NCBI RefSeq assembly: GCF_035751725.1
Contig: NZ_CP142104.1
Location: forward strand, 1,984,001 to 2,048,000
Direction: 5' to 3'
Source: Pseudomonas frederiksbergensis
GTDB taxonomy: Bacteria > Pseudomonadota > Gammaproteobacteria > Pseudomonadales > Pseudomonadaceae
DNA length: 64,000 nucleotides
Below are positions 19,996 to 30,363 of the stretch, piece by piece (positions within the stretch are counted from its first letter, which is position 1; each line of letters opens with the position of its first letter). Below the pieces are notes generated by a model that saw only the letters and a program-made list of their open reading frames with translations, made no database searches and was not told the DNA's origin. The position numbers and the translations under genes are program-made.

Positions 19996-20022
19996 TTGCT
20001 GAACTTTCAGGAGATTTGAATC
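19996..20022 (+). promoter_or_regulatory. ROSE-like RNA thermometer in the ibpA leader
   Basis: The leader has a TTGCT element (the U(U/C)GCU motif of ROSE thermometers) shortly before the ribosome site CAGGAG. CTGA and TCAG pair around an ACTT loop, and continued pairing would hold AGGA in the stem with an unpaired or G-G position, as described for ROSE elements. Similar thermometers are known upstream of Pseudomonas ibpA genes. The fold was drawn by hand. Confidence 0.7.
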
Positions 20023-20475
20023 ATGAGTACTGCATTTTCGCTGGCCCCTCTGTTCCGTTCCTCGGTGGGCTTCGACCGTTTCAACGACCTGTTCGAAACC
20101 GCCCTGCGCAACGAACCGGGCAGCAGCTATCCACCCTACAACGTGGAAAAACACGGCGATGACGAATACCGCATCGTAGTCGCCGCCGCCGGGTTCCGGG
20201 AAGAAGACCTGGACCTGCAAGTGGAAAAAGGTGTGCTGACCATCAGCGGCGGCAAGCGCGAGGCCAGCAACGACAGCGTGACCTACCTGCACCAGGGCAT
20301 CGCCCAGCGTGCGTTCAAGCTGTCCTTCCGGTTGGCGGATCATATCGAGATCAAGGCCGCCGGCCTGAGCAACGGTCTGTTGAGCATCGACCTGTTGCGC
20401 GTGGTACCGGAAGAGGCGAAGGCCAAGCGCATCCCGATCAACGGTGCGCAGCAGCAACCCGCGCTGGAGAATTGA
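20023..20475 (+). CDS. ibpA: small heat-shock protein, Hsp20/IbpA family
   Basis: Alpha-crystallin-type holdase chaperone of 150 residues that binds unfolding proteins and passes them to DnaK/ClpB. The N-terminal arm holds the SSVGFDRFNDLFE segment. The alpha-crystallin domain (about 40-130) contains YRIVVAAAGFREEDLDLQVE and the GIAQRAFKLSFRLAD signature, and the short tail has a late IPI motif (KRIPING). It is expressed from a sigma-32 promoter with a thermometer leader and ends at a strong terminator, so it is a stand-alone heat-shock unit. Confidence 0.95.
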   Translation: MSTAFSLAPLFRSSVGFDRFNDLFETALRNEPGSSYPPYNVEKHGDDEYRIVVAAAGFREEDLDLQVEKGVLTISGGKREASNDSVTYLHQGIAQRAFKLSFRLADHIEIKAAGLSNGLLSIDLLRVVPEEAKAKRIPINGAQQQPALEN

Positions 20476-20487
20476 TCCATCGCAACT

Positions 20488-20523
20488 GAAGAAGGGCGCC
20501 TGAGGGCGCCCTTCTTCGTTTTT
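20488..20523. terminator. bidirectional terminator after ibpA
   Basis: GAAGAAGGGCGCC (20488-20500) and its complement (20505-20517) form a perfect 13-base stem with a TGAG loop followed by a T-run. It lies between ibpA and the convergent GGDEF/EAL gene. Confidence 0.9.
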
Positions 20524-20588
20524 GGAGTCATTGCAAGACGAGGGGATAAACCCTGCGCCACAAAAGCCTTCTGCCTGGGTTGCACAGG

Positions 20589-23500
20589 CTAGGGCAGCAA
20601 CCGCTCAAACGCCTCCAGTGGCAACGGCCGGCTGTGCAGGTAACCCTGGTACAAATGACAATCGAGCCCCTGCAGAAACTGCAGTTGCTCCAGCGTCTCC
20701 ACCCCTTCGGCGATCATTTCCAGGTTCAGGCTGCGGGCCATGGCGACAATGGCGCGGATGATTTCGGCGTCGTTGGGGTCGCTGGTGGCATCGCGCACGA
20801 AGGATTGATCGATTTTCAAGGTGTCCACCGGCAGCCGCTTGAGGTAAGTCAGCGACGAATAGCCGGTGCCGAAGTCATCCATGGCAAAGCTGACGCCCAG
20901 TTTCTTGAGCCGGCGCATCTTGGAGATGGTGTCGTCCAGGTTATGGATCACGATGCCTTCGGTAATCTCCAGCTTGAGCAGGGAGTAGGGCAGCCCGTGG
21001 CTGGCGAGGCTGCTTTCGATGCGTTCGACAAAATCATTCTGGCGAAACTGCCGGGGACTGATGTTGACGCACAGTTTGAACCGTTTTGGATCGACCTTGC
21101 CCTTGGCGATCAGCTGCTTGAAGCCGTTGCAGGCTTCATCGAGGATCCAGGTACCGACTTCCAGGATCAAGCCGCTGTCTTCCAATACCTTGATGAACTC
21201 GTTGGGCGATTGCGCGCCCAGGTCGGGGTGATGCCAGCGCACCAGCGCCTCGGCCCCGATGATGCGGTTGTCCCGGGCATCGATCTGGGGCTGGAAATGC
21301 AAACTGAATTCGTTGCGAGCCAAGGCCTGGCGCAAATCGGTTTCCATGCGCAATCGTTCGCTGGCGGCTTTTTGCATGGTGGTGTGGAACATCTGGGAGG
21401 TGTTGCGTCCCGAATCTTTGGCGCGGTAGAGGGCGATGTCGGCGCGCTTGAGCAAGTCGGTCGGTGTGGAACCGTGGTCCGGAATCAGCGCCATGCCGAT
21501 GCTGGGCGTGACTTGCAGGCGTTGCCCGTCGAGGAACATCGGTTCCGAGAGCAGGTCGCGCAGGGTATCGGCCAGGTCTTGCACCTGTTGGCCGACCATG
21601 GCGCGCGTCCCTTCAAGACCGCTGAGCAGCACGACGAACTCATCACCGCCCAGCCGCGCCACGGTGTCTTCGAGGCGCACGCTGGCTTCCAGGCGTGCGG
21701 TGATGATCTTCAGCACGGTATCGCCCACCGGGTGACCAAGGGAGTCGTTGATGTGCTTGAAGTGGTCCAGGTCGAGGAACAGCAGGGCTCCGCGCAGGTT
21801 GTGGCGCTTGAGCAAGGCAATCTGCTGGCTCAAGCGGTCCATCAGCAACGCACGGTTGGGCAGGTTCGTGAGTGGGTCATGGTAAGCCAGGTGGCGGATC
21901 TGCGCTTCGGCGTTGCGCAACAGGCTGACGTCCCGGGCTGTCAGCAGCAGGCAGGCTGTTTCGTTGAGGGTGATGGGCTCCACCGACACTTCAACCGTGA
22001 GGATTTCCCCGCGCTTGTTACGTCCGAGCATTTCCTGGTGAAGAACGCGGCCCTTTAGCTGCAGTTCGGCCAGCAGGGCGGCGCGCTGTTTTTCTTCGGC
22101 CCAGATCCCCACTTCGTAGACCGTGTGGCCGATCACTTCGTCGGCGCGGTAGCCGGTCAGGCGACAAAAACCATCGTTGACCTCCAGGTAACGACCGCTT
22201 TCGAGTTCGGTGATGGTGATGGCGTCAGGGCTGGAGTGAAACGCCTTGGCGAACTTCTCTTCGCTGGCCTTCAGGGCCGCTTCGGAGCGCTGTTGCTGGG
22301 TGATGTCTCGCAGCGTGGTGACGATGCAGGGCTGGTTGCCGACGTTGATCTGCCGGCTGGATATCACGCAGGTCAGCGGCTGGCCATTCTTGTGGTGGAC
22401 GACAATGGCGACATTGCTCAGCGATTGTTCGCGGATGACGCGTTCTATGCGTTGCAGGCTGCTGCCCGAGGCGTCCCACAGGCCGATCTCGTCGGCGCTG
22501 AGGCCGATCACGTCGCTGGCCGCCCAGCCGAAAGTCTGGGTGAAGCTGGAATTGATTTCCAGGAACCTGCCGTCGTCCTGGTGAGTGACACAGATCGGGT
22601 CGGGGCTGACCTGGAACAGTGTCGCGAACTTCTCCTCAGACGCCGCCAGGCTCTGCTCCCGCTCCACCTGGTCGGTGATGTCCAGCAAGGTCCCGGCCAT
22701 GCGCAGGGGGCTGCCGTCGTCGTTGCGATAGAGGCGGGCGCGGCTTTCCAGATAACGCGAGCTGCCGTCCGGCAGTTGCACGCGATAGGTCAATTGATAG
22801 TTGCCCGCCGGGCCTTCACGCAGGCTGCGGTAGGCGTTGCGCATGTTGTTGCGCTCTTCGGTGGGTACACCCTCGAAAAAGGCGTCGAACGATTCGTGGA
22901 ATGCCTTGGGCTCCAGGCCATGAAGCTGCGCGGCCCGGGCCGAGCCATAGAGCATGCCGCTGGGAATGTGCCAATCCCAAGTGCCCAGTTGCGCTGAGTC
23001 GAGGGCCAGGTCCAGGCGTTCCTGGCTGTCCTTGAGGGCTTGTTCGGCGAGTTTGCGTTCGGTGGTGTCGAGGAATGTGCTGAGCAGGTAAGGCTGGCCT
23101 TCGAGTTCGACTTTCTGTGCGCTGAGGATGCCGTTGTGGACCTGGCCGTTACTGGCGCGAAACTCCACTTCCATGCTGATCAGTTCGCCCTTGGCCTTGG
23201 TCGCTTCCACCAGTTTTGCCCGTTGCGTGGGGTCGACCCACAAGCCCAGTTCCAGGGTGGTGCGGCCAATCACATCGTGCACCGGCCAGCCGAACAGGCT
23301 TTCAAAGTACTGGTTGGCTTCGCTGATCAGTCCATCTTCCTGGCGCGTCAGCAAGACCATGTTCGGGCAAAGATGAAAAAGCGTGGCGAAGCGTTTTTCC
23401 GAACTGCGCAGCGCCTGTTCCCGCTCGCGCTGGTGGGTGATCTCGCGGATGACCCCGATCATGCGCGGACGGCCATGTTTGTCGGGCAATACGCTGCCAC

Positions 23501-23867
23501 TGATTTCCAACCAGTGCAGGCTGCCATCGGGCCAGACGATGCGGTGGTGCATGGCCTGCTCAAGCGGTGCGCCGGCCACCGCCGCGTGAAACGCGCGAAC
23601 GGCCCGTGCCCGGTCCTCGGGCAGCAGCAGGTCGAGGTAATCGACGTCCGCCGGCAACGGCTGGCGCGGATCGAAGCCGAACAGCGCCTGGGTGCCCCGC
23701 GACCAGCTGATCTGTCCGGTATCGATGTCCCACGACCAGGCCCCCAGCCGCGCTCCGTTCAGGGCGGCCAGCAACTGTGGCGCGCTGTCCCAGCTCTGCT
23801 CGGATCGCTTCGGGTCGAGCGCCTGGATACGCGGCAGGGGCGGAAGATGGTCGGCGGGTTTGGGCAT
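20589..23867 (-). CDS. multi-PAS GGDEF/EAL cyclic-di-GMP signalling protein
   Basis: A 1092-residue protein made of about five PAS/PAC sensor repeats (about 30-665), then GGDEF (about 670-835) and EAL (about 850-1090) domains. The GGDEF signature is intact at 740-744 (LGGDEFVVLL), so cyclase activity is possible. The EAL motif at 873-875 (AEALVRW), DDFGTGYSSL and EGVE are also intact, so phosphodiesterase activity is possible too. No membrane segment or signal peptide is visible, so sensing is cytoplasmic. The PAS repeats carry PAC-like endings (DITQQ, DTTERK), typical of redox, haem, flavin or small-ligand sensing. It is monocistronic, convergent with ibpA. Confidence 0.93.
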   Translation of the reverse strand: MPKPADHLPPLPRIQALDPKRSEQSWDSAPQLLAALNGARLGAWSWDIDTGQISWSRGTQALFGFDPRQPLPADVDYLDLLLPEDRARAVRAFHAAVAGAPLEQAMHHRIVWPDGSLHWLEISGSVLPDKHGRPRMIGVIREITHQREREQALRSSEKRFATLFHLCPNMVLLTRQEDGLISEANQYFESLFGWPVHDVIGRTTLELGLWVDPTQRAKLVEATKAKGELISMEVEFRASNGQVHNGILSAQKVELEGQPYLLSTFLDTTERKLAEQALKDSQERLDLALDSAQLGTWDWHIPSGMLYGSARAAQLHGLEPKAFHESFDAFFEGVPTEERNNMRNAYRSLREGPAGNYQLTYRVQLPDGSSRYLESRARLYRNDDGSPLRMAGTLLDITDQVEREQSLAASEEKFATLFQVSPDPICVTHQDDGRFLEINSSFTQTFGWAASDVIGLSADEIGLWDASGSSLQRIERVIREQSLSNVAIVVHHKNGQPLTCVISSRQINVGNQPCIVTTLRDITQQQRSEAALKASEEKFAKAFHSSPDAITITELESGRYLEVNDGFCRLTGYRADEVIGHTVYEVGIWAEEKQRAALLAELQLKGRVLHQEMLGRNKRGEILTVEVSVEPITLNETACLLLTARDVSLLRNAEAQIRHLAYHDPLTNLPNRALLMDRLSQQIALLKRHNLRGALLFLDLDHFKHINDSLGHPVGDTVLKIITARLEASVRLEDTVARLGGDEFVVLLSGLEGTRAMVGQQVQDLADTLRDLLSEPMFLDGQRLQVTPSIGMALIPDHGSTPTDLLKRADIALYRAKDSGRNTSQMFHTTMQKAASERLRMETDLRQALARNEFSLHFQPQIDARDNRIIGAEALVRWHHPDLGAQSPNEFIKVLEDSGLILEVGTWILDEACNGFKQLIAKGKVDPKRFKLCVNISPRQFRQNDFVERIESSLASHGLPYSLLKLEITEGIVIHNLDDTISKMRRLKKLGVSFAMDDFGTGYSSLTYLKRLPVDTLKIDQSFVRDATSDPNDAEIIRAIVAMARSLNLEMIAEGVETLEQLQFLQGLDCHLYQGYLHSRPLPLEAFERLLP

Positions 23868-23934
23868 TCTCTAGCGGGCCTTGGGCGGGTGGGCGTTATG
23901 CACAGGCGTAGTGGCCCTATAGGAGTAGCACAAC

Positions 23935-24825
23935 TTATGCCCTTGTCCCTGGCAGATCGATTTGTGCGTCCAGTAGAGCCATGAAAGCTCGTGCTGCGTT
24001 CGACAGCGTCCGTTCGGTGTGCACGATATAGCCTAGCTGGCGACTGAGCTGTATGCCCGGCAAAGGAATGCGCGCGACCTGTTCGTCGAGCATGGTGCGC
24101 GGCAGGACGCTCCAGGCCAGGCCGATGGAGACCATCATTTTTATGGTTTCCAGATAATTCGTGCTCATGGCGATATTCGGGGTCAGGCCCTGGGCTTCGA
24201 ACAGCCGCCGCACGATGTGATGGGTGAATGTATTGCCGCCCGGGAAAACCGCCGGGTGCAAGGCGATGTCCGCCAGGGTCACCGCGCCGTTTTCCAGCAG
24301 CACATGTTCCGGCGCTACGACGAAATCCAGCGGGTCGTCCCATACCGGCTTGGCGCTCACCAGTGCGTGGGGCTCGGGGGCGAGGGTGATGACCGCCAGT
24401 TCCGCGCGGCCGTGGAGGATTTCCTCGTAGGCCACTTCCGAATCCAGGAACTGAATATCCAATGCCACCTGTGGGTAGCGTCGGGTGAACGCCCTTAATA
24501 AGGAGGGCAAGCGATGCAAGCCGATGTGGTGACTGGTGGCGAGGGTCAGCCGCCCGGTCACTTCTCCGGTCAGGTTGGTCAGGGCGCGACGGGTGTCGTC
24601 GAGCACGTTGAGAATCTGATAGGCCCGTGGCAGCAGGGCGCGACCGGCTTCGGTCAGGCCGATTTCACGGCCCAGTCGATCGAACAGGCGCACGTTGAGT
24701 TGCTGTTCCAGCCCGGCAATCCGCTTGCTGATGGCGGGCTGGGTCAGGTGCAGGCGCTCGCCGGCGCCGGAGAAACTGCCGGTCTCGGCGATGGCAATAA
24801 AGGCGTTGAGGTTGGCTAGGTCCAT
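23935..24825 (-). CDS. LysR-type regulator divergent from leuC
   Basis: LysR-family regulator of 296 residues. The N-terminal winged helix (about 1-60) has the typical FIAIAETGSFSGAGERLHLTQ helix-turn-helix. The effector-binding domain (about 90-290) has two lobes with no obvious substrate hint. It is transcribed away from leuC across about 157 bases of AT-rich DNA, the classical arrangement for a regulator of its neighbour. In P. aeruginosa I recall the same order (PA3122 beside leuC). Control of leuCD is inference from position. Confidence 0.92.
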   Translation of the reverse strand: MDLANLNAFIAIAETGSFSGAGERLHLTQPAISKRIAGLEQQLNVRLFDRLGREIGLTEAGRALLPRAYQILNVLDDTRRALTNLTGEVTGRLTLATSHHIGLHRLPSLLRAFTRRYPQVALDIQFLDSEVAYEEILHGRAELAVITLAPEPHALVSAKPVWDDPLDFVVAPEHVLLENGAVTLADIALHPAVFPGGNTFTHHIVRRLFEAQGLTPNIAMSTNYLETIKMMVSIGLAWSVLPRTMLDEQVARIPLPGIQLSRQLGYIVHTERTLSNAARAFMALLDAQIDLPGTRA

Positions 24826-24982
24826 GGCCGTCTTGGTCGAATTCCTGTTGGTTATGCAAAGTATGAAAAATATGAATTTGAGTTATTTAATGTAGCCTCA
24901 TAACATCAGCCTCACAAGCCAAGGGGTCATTGAGCCGCTCAAGACCCAGGGCATAGAAACAAGCTGATGAGGAAACCGTCTG

Positions 24983-26401
24983 ATGGCCGGCAAAACGCTC
25001 TACGACAAGCTCTGGGATTCGCATTTGGTCAAGCAGCGCGACGATGGCTCGGCGCTGATCTACATCGACCGTCACATCATCCATGAAGTGACCTCGCCGC
25101 AAGCCTTCGAAGGCCTGCGCCTGGCCGGGCGCAAGCCGTGGCGCATCGATGCCAACATCGCGACCCCGGACCACAACGTACCGACCACGCCGGAGCGCAA
25201 GGGCGGCATCGAAGCCATTGCCGACCAGGTCTCGCGCCTGCAAGTCCAGACCCTCGACGACAACTGTGACGAATACGGCATCGTCGAATTCAAGATGAAC
25301 GATGTGCGCCAAGGCATCGTCCACGTCATCGGCCCGGAGCAGGGCGCGACCTTGCCCGGCATGACCGTGGTCTGCGGCGACTCGCACACCTCGACCCACG
25401 GCGCATTCGGCGCCCTGGCCCATGGCATCGGCACTTCGGAGGTCGAGCATGTGCTCGCCACCCAGTGCCTGGTCGCCAAGAAAATGAAAAACATGCTGGT
25501 GCGCGTCGAAGGCAAGTTGCCGTTCGGCGTGACCGCCAAGGACATCGTCCTGGCGGTGATCGGCAAGATCGGCACCGCTGGCGGCAACGGCCATGCCATC
25601 GAATTCGCCGGCAGTGCGATCCGCGACTTGTCCGTCGAGGGCCGCATGACCATCTGCAATATGTCTATCGAAGCCGGCGCGCGCGTCGGGTTGGTGGCCG
25701 CCGATGAAAAAACCGTGGAATACGTCAAGGGTCGTCCGTTCGCTCCAAAAGGCGCGGAATGGGACATGGCGGTCGAAGCCTGGAAAGACCTGGTTTCTGA
25801 CCCGGACGCCACATTCGACACCGTGGTCGAGCTCGACGCAGCGCAGATCAAGCCGCAAGTCAGCTGGGGCACTTCGCCTGAGATGGTGTTGGCCGTGGAC
25901 CAGAACGTGCCGGATCCGGCCAAGGAAATGGACCTGGTCAAGCGCGACTCCATTGTTCGCGCCTTGAAATACATGGGCTTGAGCGCCAACCAGGCGATCA
26001 CCGACATCCAACTCGACCGCGTGTTCATCGGTTCCTGCACCAACTCGCGGATCGAAGACTTGCGCGCTGCTGCAGTGATCGCCAAGGGGCGCAAGGTCGC
26101 GTCGACCATCAAGCAAGCGATCGTGGTGCCGGGCTCGGGCCTGGTGAAGGCCCAGGCCGAAGCGGAAGGTCTGGACAAGATTTTCCTCGAAGCCGGTTTC
26201 GAATGGCGTGAGCCAGGGTGCTCGATGTGCCTGGCGATGAACCCGGACCGTTTGGAGTCGGGCGAGCATTGCGCTTCCACCTCCAACCGTAACTTCGAAG
26301 GCCGTCAGGGCGCCGGTGGCCGTACGCACCTGGTGAGCCCGGCGATGGCCGCCGCGGCGGCTGTCAACGGCCGTTTCGTCGACGTCCGCGAATTGATCTG
26401 A
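24983..26401 (+). CDS. leuC: 3-isopropylmalate dehydratase large subunit
   Basis: LeuC, 472 residues, an aconitase-superfamily subunit that with LeuD isomerises 2-isopropylmalate to 3-isopropylmalate in leucine synthesis. The [4Fe-4S] ligands are visible as C352 ([11 protein letters not shown]) and C413/C416 (GCSMCLAMN). [28 protein letters not shown] is conserved. Its start is the ATG at 24983, preceded by a GATGAGG-type site. leuD follows after 11 bases, so they are co-transcribed, as expected for two subunits of one enzyme. Confidence 0.98.
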   Translation: MAGKTLYDKLWDSHLVKQRDDGSALIYIDRHIIHEVTSPQAFEGLRLAGRKPWRIDANIATPDHNVPTTPERKGGIEAIADQVSRLQVQTLDDNCDEYGIVEFKMNDVRQGIVHVIGPEQGATLPGMTVVCGDSHTSTHGAFGALAHGIGTSEVEHVLATQCLVAKKMKNMLVRVEGKLPFGVTAKDIVLAVIGKIGTAGGNGHAIEFAGSAIRDLSVEGRMTICNMSIEAGARVGLVAADEKTVEYVKGRPFAPKGAEWDMAVEAWKDLVSDPDATFDTVVELDAAQIKPQVSWGTSPEMVLAVDQNVPDPAKEMDLVKRDSIVRALKYMGLSANQAITDIQLDRVFIGSCTNSRIEDLRAAAVIAKGRKVASTIKQAIVVPGSGLVKAQAEAEGLDKIFLEAGFEWREPGCSMCLAMNPDRLESGEHCASTSNRNFEGRQGAGGRTHLVSPAMAAAAAVNGRFVDVRELI

Positions 26402-26412
26402 AGGAGCGCAGC

Positions 26413-27057
26413 ATGAAAGCTTTTACCCAGCACACCGGTCTTGTCGCGCCTTTGGATCGTGCCAACGTCGACACCGACCAGATCATCCCCAAGCAGTTCT
26501 TGAAATCCATCAAGCGCACCGGTTTTGGCCCGAACCTGTTCGACGAATGGCGCTACCTGGATGTCGGCCAGCCGTATCAGGACAACTCCAAGCGTCCGCT
26601 GAACAAGGATTTCGTGCTCAACGCCGAACGCTACCAAGGCGCCAGCGTGTTGCTGGCCCGGGAGAACTTCGGCTGCGGTTCGAGCCGCGAGCACGCGCCG
26701 TGGGCCCTGGAAGAGTACGGTTTTCGCAGCATCATCGCGCCGAGCTACGCCGACATCTTCTTCAACAACAGCTTCAAGAACGGCTTGCTGCCGATCATCC
26801 TCAGCGACGCCGAGGTGGATGAGCTGTTCCAGCAGGTCGAGGCCAATCCCGGCTATCAATTGCAGATCGACCTGGCCGCCCAGACGGTGACCCGTCCCGA
26901 TGGCAAGGTGTTGGGGTTCGAGATCGATGCGTTCCGCAAGCATTGCCTGCTCAATGGCCTGGATGATATTGGCCTGACCTTGCAGGACGGCGAGGCGATT
27001 GCCGCGTTCGAGGCCAAGCATCGGGCAAGCCAGCCTTGGTTGTTTCGCGATGCTTGA
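26413..27057 (+). CDS. leuD: 3-isopropylmalate dehydratase small subunit
   Basis: LeuD, 214 residues, the swivel-domain partner of LeuC. Conserved [14 protein letters not shown] near the N-terminus and the substrate-binding [20 protein letters not shown] are present. It has an AAGGAGCG ribosome site and follows leuC by 11 bases. A methyltransferase gene separates it from leuB in this genome. Confidence 0.98.
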   Translation: MKAFTQHTGLVAPLDRANVDTDQIIPKQFLKSIKRTGFGPNLFDEWRYLDVGQPYQDNSKRPLNKDFVLNAERYQGASVLLARENFGCGSSREHAPWALEEYGFRSIIAPSYADIFFNNSFKNGLLPIILSDAEVDELFQQVEANPGYQLQIDLAAQTVTRPDGKVLGFEIDAFRKHCLLNGLDDIGLTLQDGEAIAAFEAKHRASQPWLFRDA

Positions 27058-27122
27058 TTGATCGGAAATTGCTTCGCGAGCAGTACTGACACCACAAGGC
27101 TACACCCCAAAAGGAAGGTCCC

Positions 27123-27887
27123 ATGACCAGCACCGCCCACAGCCAAGTCGTACAAAAGCAATTCGGCGAACAAGCCTCGGCCTACCTGAGCAGTGCCGTG
27201 CACGCCCAAGGCGCCGAGTTCGCCCTGCTACAAGCTGCGTTGGCCGGCCGTGGCGATGCGCGGGTGCTGGACCTGGGTTGCGGCGCCGGCCATGTGAGTT
27301 TCCACGTGGCGGCGCTGGCCGGTGAAGTGGTGGCCTACGACCTGTCCCAGCAAATGCTGGACGTGGTGACCGCCGCAGCGGTTGAGCGCGGCCTGGGCAA
27401 TATCAGCACGGTCCGTGGCGCCGCCGAGCGCCTGCCGTTCGCCGACGCTGAGTTCGACTTCGTGTTCAGCCGCTATTCGGCGCATCATTGGAGCGATCTC
27501 GGCCTGGCATTGCGGGAAGTGCGCCGGGTGCTCAAGCCGGGCGGGAGGGTGGCGTTCATCGACATCCTGTCGCCGGGCACGCCGTTGCTGGACACGTACC
27601 TGCAAAGCATCGAAGTACTGCGCGACACCAGCCATGTGCGCGACTATTCGGCTGCCGAGTGGTTGCGCCAGGTCAGCGAAGCGGGGCTGCACACCCGCAG
27701 CACCTCGCGCCAGCGCCTGCGCCTGGAGTACCGCTCCTGGGTCGAACGCATGCGCACCCCCGAGGTGATGCGCGCAGCGATTCTTGAGCTGCAGCGCTCG
27801 ATGGGCGACGAAGTGCGTGAATATTTTGAGATTGAGGCCGATGGTTCGTTCAGTACTGACGTGCTGGTGCTGTGGGCCGAGCGATAG
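27123..27887 (+). CDS. class I SAM-dependent methyltransferase
   Basis: A 254-residue methyltransferase of the UbiE/BioC-like group. Motif I VLDLGCGAGHVSFHVA (about 52-67), the acidic strand end VVAYDLS, and the post-I and II region ERLPFADAEFDFVFSRYSAHHW. The start has AAGGAAGG upstream. It is embedded in the leu gene run between leuD and leuB, as I recall for other pseudomonads (PA3119). Its substrate is unknown and a link to leucine synthesis is only positional. Confidence 0.9.
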   Translation: MTSTAHSQVVQKQFGEQASAYLSSAVHAQGAEFALLQAALAGRGDARVLDLGCGAGHVSFHVAALAGEVVAYDLSQQMLDVVTAAAVERGLGNISTVRGAAERLPFADAEFDFVFSRYSAHHWSDLGLALREVRRVLKPGGRVAFIDILSPGTPLLDTYLQSIEVLRDTSHVRDYSAAEWLRQVSEAGLHTRSTSRQRLRLEYRSWVERMRTPEVMRAAILELQRSMGDEVREYFEIEADGSFSTDVLVLWAER

Positions 27888-27953
27888 CATTTTTCCCGAC
27901 CCGGCCTTGGCTACGAAGCCCAGGCCCGTGTCGACAGAGCAAATGAGGAAAGC

Positions 27954-29036
27954 ATGAGCAAGCAGATTCTGATTCTCCCAGGTGACGGTATCGGCCCGGA
28001 AATCATGGCCGAGGCGGTCAAGGTGCTGGAGCTGGCGAACGATAAGTACGGCCTGGGTTTCGAACTCAGCCACGATGTCATCGGTGGCGCGGCCATCGAC
28101 AAGCACGGCGTGCCCCTGGCCGATGAAACCCTTGACCGTGCCCGCTCCGCCGATGCCGTGCTGCTGGGCGCCGTGGGCGGCCCGAAATGGGACAAGATCG
28201 AACGCGACATCCGCCCTGAGCGCGGCCTGCTGAAGATTCGTGCGCAACTGGGTCTGTTCGGCAACCTGCGCCCGGCGATTCTTTACCCGCAACTGGCCGA
28301 TGCCTCGAGCCTGAAGCCGGAAATCGTTTCCGGCCTGGATATTCTCATCGTCCGCGAGCTGACCGGCGGTATCTACTTCGGCGCCCCGCGCGGCACCCGT
28401 GAGCTGGAGAATGGCGAGCGCCAGGCCTACGACACCCTGCCGTACAGCGAAAGCGAAATCCGCCGTATCGCCCGGGTCGGCTTCGACATGGCCCGCGTGC
28501 GTGGCAAGAAGCTGTGCTCGGTAGATAAGGCTAACGTCCTGGCTTCCAGCCAACTGTGGCGTGAGGTGGTCGAGCAGGTGGCCAAGGATTACCCGGACAT
28601 CGAGCTGAGCCACATGTACGTCGACAACGCCGCGATGCAACTGGTCCGCGCGCCGAAGCAATTCGACGTGATCGTCACCGACAACATGTTCGGCGACATC
28701 CTGTCCGACGAAGCGTCGATGCTCACCGGCTCGATCGGCATGCTGCCGTCCGCTTCCCTGGACGCCAACAACAAGGGCATGTACGAGCCTTGCCACGGTT
28801 CGGCGCCGGACATCGCCGGGCAGGGCATTGCCAACCCGTTGGCGACCATTCTGTCGGTGTCGATGATGCTGCGTTACAGCTTCAACTTGAACGATGCCGC
28901 CGACGCGATCGAAAAAGCCGTCAGCGTAGTCCTGGACCAAGGCTTGCGCACCGGTGATATCTGGTCGCAAGGTTGTACCAAAGTCGGTACGCAGCAAATG
29001 GGCGATGCAGTAGTCGCCGCGCTGCGGAATCTGTAA
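27954..29036 (+). CDS. leuB: 3-isopropylmalate dehydrogenase
   Basis: LeuB, 360 residues, NAD-dependent oxidative decarboxylation of 3-isopropylmalate, the third leucine-specific step. The N-terminal [29 protein letters not shown], and the metal and substrate site [25 protein letters not shown] are intact. The ATG has ATGAGGAAAGC upstream. A GC-rich hairpin (GGGCCCACCG / CGGTGGCCC, 29043-29067) lies between it and asd and may reduce read-through. Confidence 0.98.
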   Translation: MSKQILILPGDGIGPEIMAEAVKVLELANDKYGLGFELSHDVIGGAAIDKHGVPLADETLDRARSADAVLLGAVGGPKWDKIERDIRPERGLLKIRAQLGLFGNLRPAILYPQLADASSLKPEIVSGLDILIVRELTGGIYFGAPRGTRELENGERQAYDTLPYSESEIRRIARVGFDMARVRGKKLCSVDKANVLASSQLWREVVEQVAKDYPDIELSHMYVDNAAMQLVRAPKQFDVIVTDNMFGDILSDEASMLTGSIGMLPSASLDANNKGMYEPCHGSAPDIAGQGIANPLATILSVSMMLRYSFNLNDAADAIEKAVSVVLDQGLRTGDIWSQGCTKVGTQQMGDAVVAALRNL

Positions 29037-29090
29037 TCTTTCGGGCCCACCGCTTCGACGGTGGCCCACTTTTGTAAAGGTGTAGTTGCG

Positions 29091-30203
29091 ATGAAACGTG
29101 TAGGTCTGATCGGTTGGCGCGGCATGGTCGGTTCCGTGCTCATGCAGCGAATGCTGGAAGAGCAGGATTTCGATCTCATTGAGCCGGTGTTTTTCACCAC
29201 CTCCAACGTTGGTGGCCAGGGCCCGTCCGTGGGCAAGGACACCGGTGTGCTCAAGGATGCCTACAGCATCGACGAGCTCAAGACCCTCGACGTGATCCTG
29301 ACCTGCCAGGGCGGCGACTACACCAGCGAAGTGTTCCCGAAACTGCGTGAAGCCGGCTGGCAGGGCTACTGGATCGACGCCGCTTCCAGCCTGCGCATGC
29401 AGGACGACGCGGTGATCATCCTCGACCCGGTCAACCGCAAGGTCATCGACCAGCAGTTGGACGCGGGCACCAAGAACTACATCGGCGGCAACTGCACCGT
29501 CAGCCTGATGTTGATGGGCCTGGGCGGCTTGTTCGAAGCCGGTCTGGTGGAGTGGATGAGCGCCATGACCTACCAGGCGGCGTCCGGTGCCGGCGCGCAG
29601 AACATGCGTGAGCTGATCAAGCAGATGGGCGCGACCCACGCCGCTGTTGCCGATGACCTGGCCAACCCGGCCAGTGCCATCCTCGACATCGACCGCAAGG
29701 TCGCCGAGGCGATGCGCAGCGATGCCTACCCGACCGAGAACTTCGGCGTGCCGCTGGCCGGCAGCCTGATTCCTTGGATCGACAAGGAGCTGCCTAACGG
29801 CCAGAGCCGCGAAGAGTGGAAGGCCCAGGCCGAAACCAACAAGATCCTGGGTCGCTTCAAGAGCCCGATCCCGGTGGACGGCATCTGCGTGCGCATCGGC
29901 GCCATGCGTTGCCACAGCCAGGCGCTGACCATCAAGCTGAACAAAGACGTGCCGATCGCCGACATCGAAGGCCTGATCAGCCAGCACAACCCATGGGTCA
30001 AGCTGGTGCCGAACAATCGCGAAACCAGTATGCAGGAGCTGAGCCCGACCAAGGTCACCGGCACCCTGAACGTACCGGTGGGCCGTCTGCGCAAGTTGAA
30101 CATGGGTTCGCAGTTCGTCGGTGCCTTCACCGTCGGCGACCAACTGCTGTGGGGCGCGGCCGAACCGCTGCGTCGCATGCTGCGGATCCTGCTCGAGCGT
30201 TGA
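29091..30203 (+). CDS. asd: aspartate-semialdehyde dehydrogenase
   Basis: Asd, 370 residues, converts L-aspartyl-4-phosphate to the semialdehyde, the entry to lysine, diaminopimelate, threonine and methionine. It has the N-terminal [14 protein letters not shown] nucleotide-binding loop and the catalytic Cys135 in [10 protein letters not shown], the same residue number as in the E. coli enzyme. The ATG at 29091 is used. The frame is open 10 codons further up, but through the intergenic hairpin. It is followed by a terminator and then by a Cys-less paralogue. Confidence 0.97.
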   Translation: MKRVGLIGWRGMVGSVLMQRMLEEQDFDLIEPVFFTTSNVGGQGPSVGKDTGVLKDAYSIDELKTLDVILTCQGGDYTSEVFPKLREAGWQGYWIDAASSLRMQDDAVIILDPVNRKVIDQQLDAGTKNYIGGNCTVSLMLMGLGGLFEAGLVEWMSAMTYQAASGAGAQNMRELIKQMGATHAAVADDLANPASAILDIDRKVAEAMRSDAYPTENFGVPLAGSLIPWIDKELPNGQSREEWKAQAETNKILGRFKSPIPVDGICVRIGAMRCHSQALTIKLNKDVPIADIEGLISQHNPWVKLVPNNRETSMQELSPTKVTGTLNVPVGRLRKLNMGSQFVGAFTVGDQLLWGAAEPLRRMLRILLER

Positions 30204-30220
30204 TCGATAGCTGCTGTGAA

Positions 30221-30253
30221 AGAGCCCGCGCCTTGTGAGAGGTGCGGGTTTTT
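30221..30253 (+). terminator. terminator after asd
   Basis: CCCGCGCCT and AGGTGCGGG form a stem followed by TTTTTC, 20 bases after the stop. Half of a GTGGCGAGGG-type repeat follows at about 30265-30285. Confidence 0.75.
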
Positions 30254-30363
30254 CATATGGGGTTGGAGCAAGCTCCCTCGCCACAGGTTCTCTTGTGTTC
30301 AATTGCCTGCCCAACCACCACCCGGTAAAGTGCCGCTCCCCACGTTTTACCTGAGGTAGACCC

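Noticed and set aside
24826..24982. Leucine attenuator or riboswitch before leuC
   Set aside because: No leader peptide rich in Leu codons and no terminator/antiterminator pair is visible in the 157-base gap.
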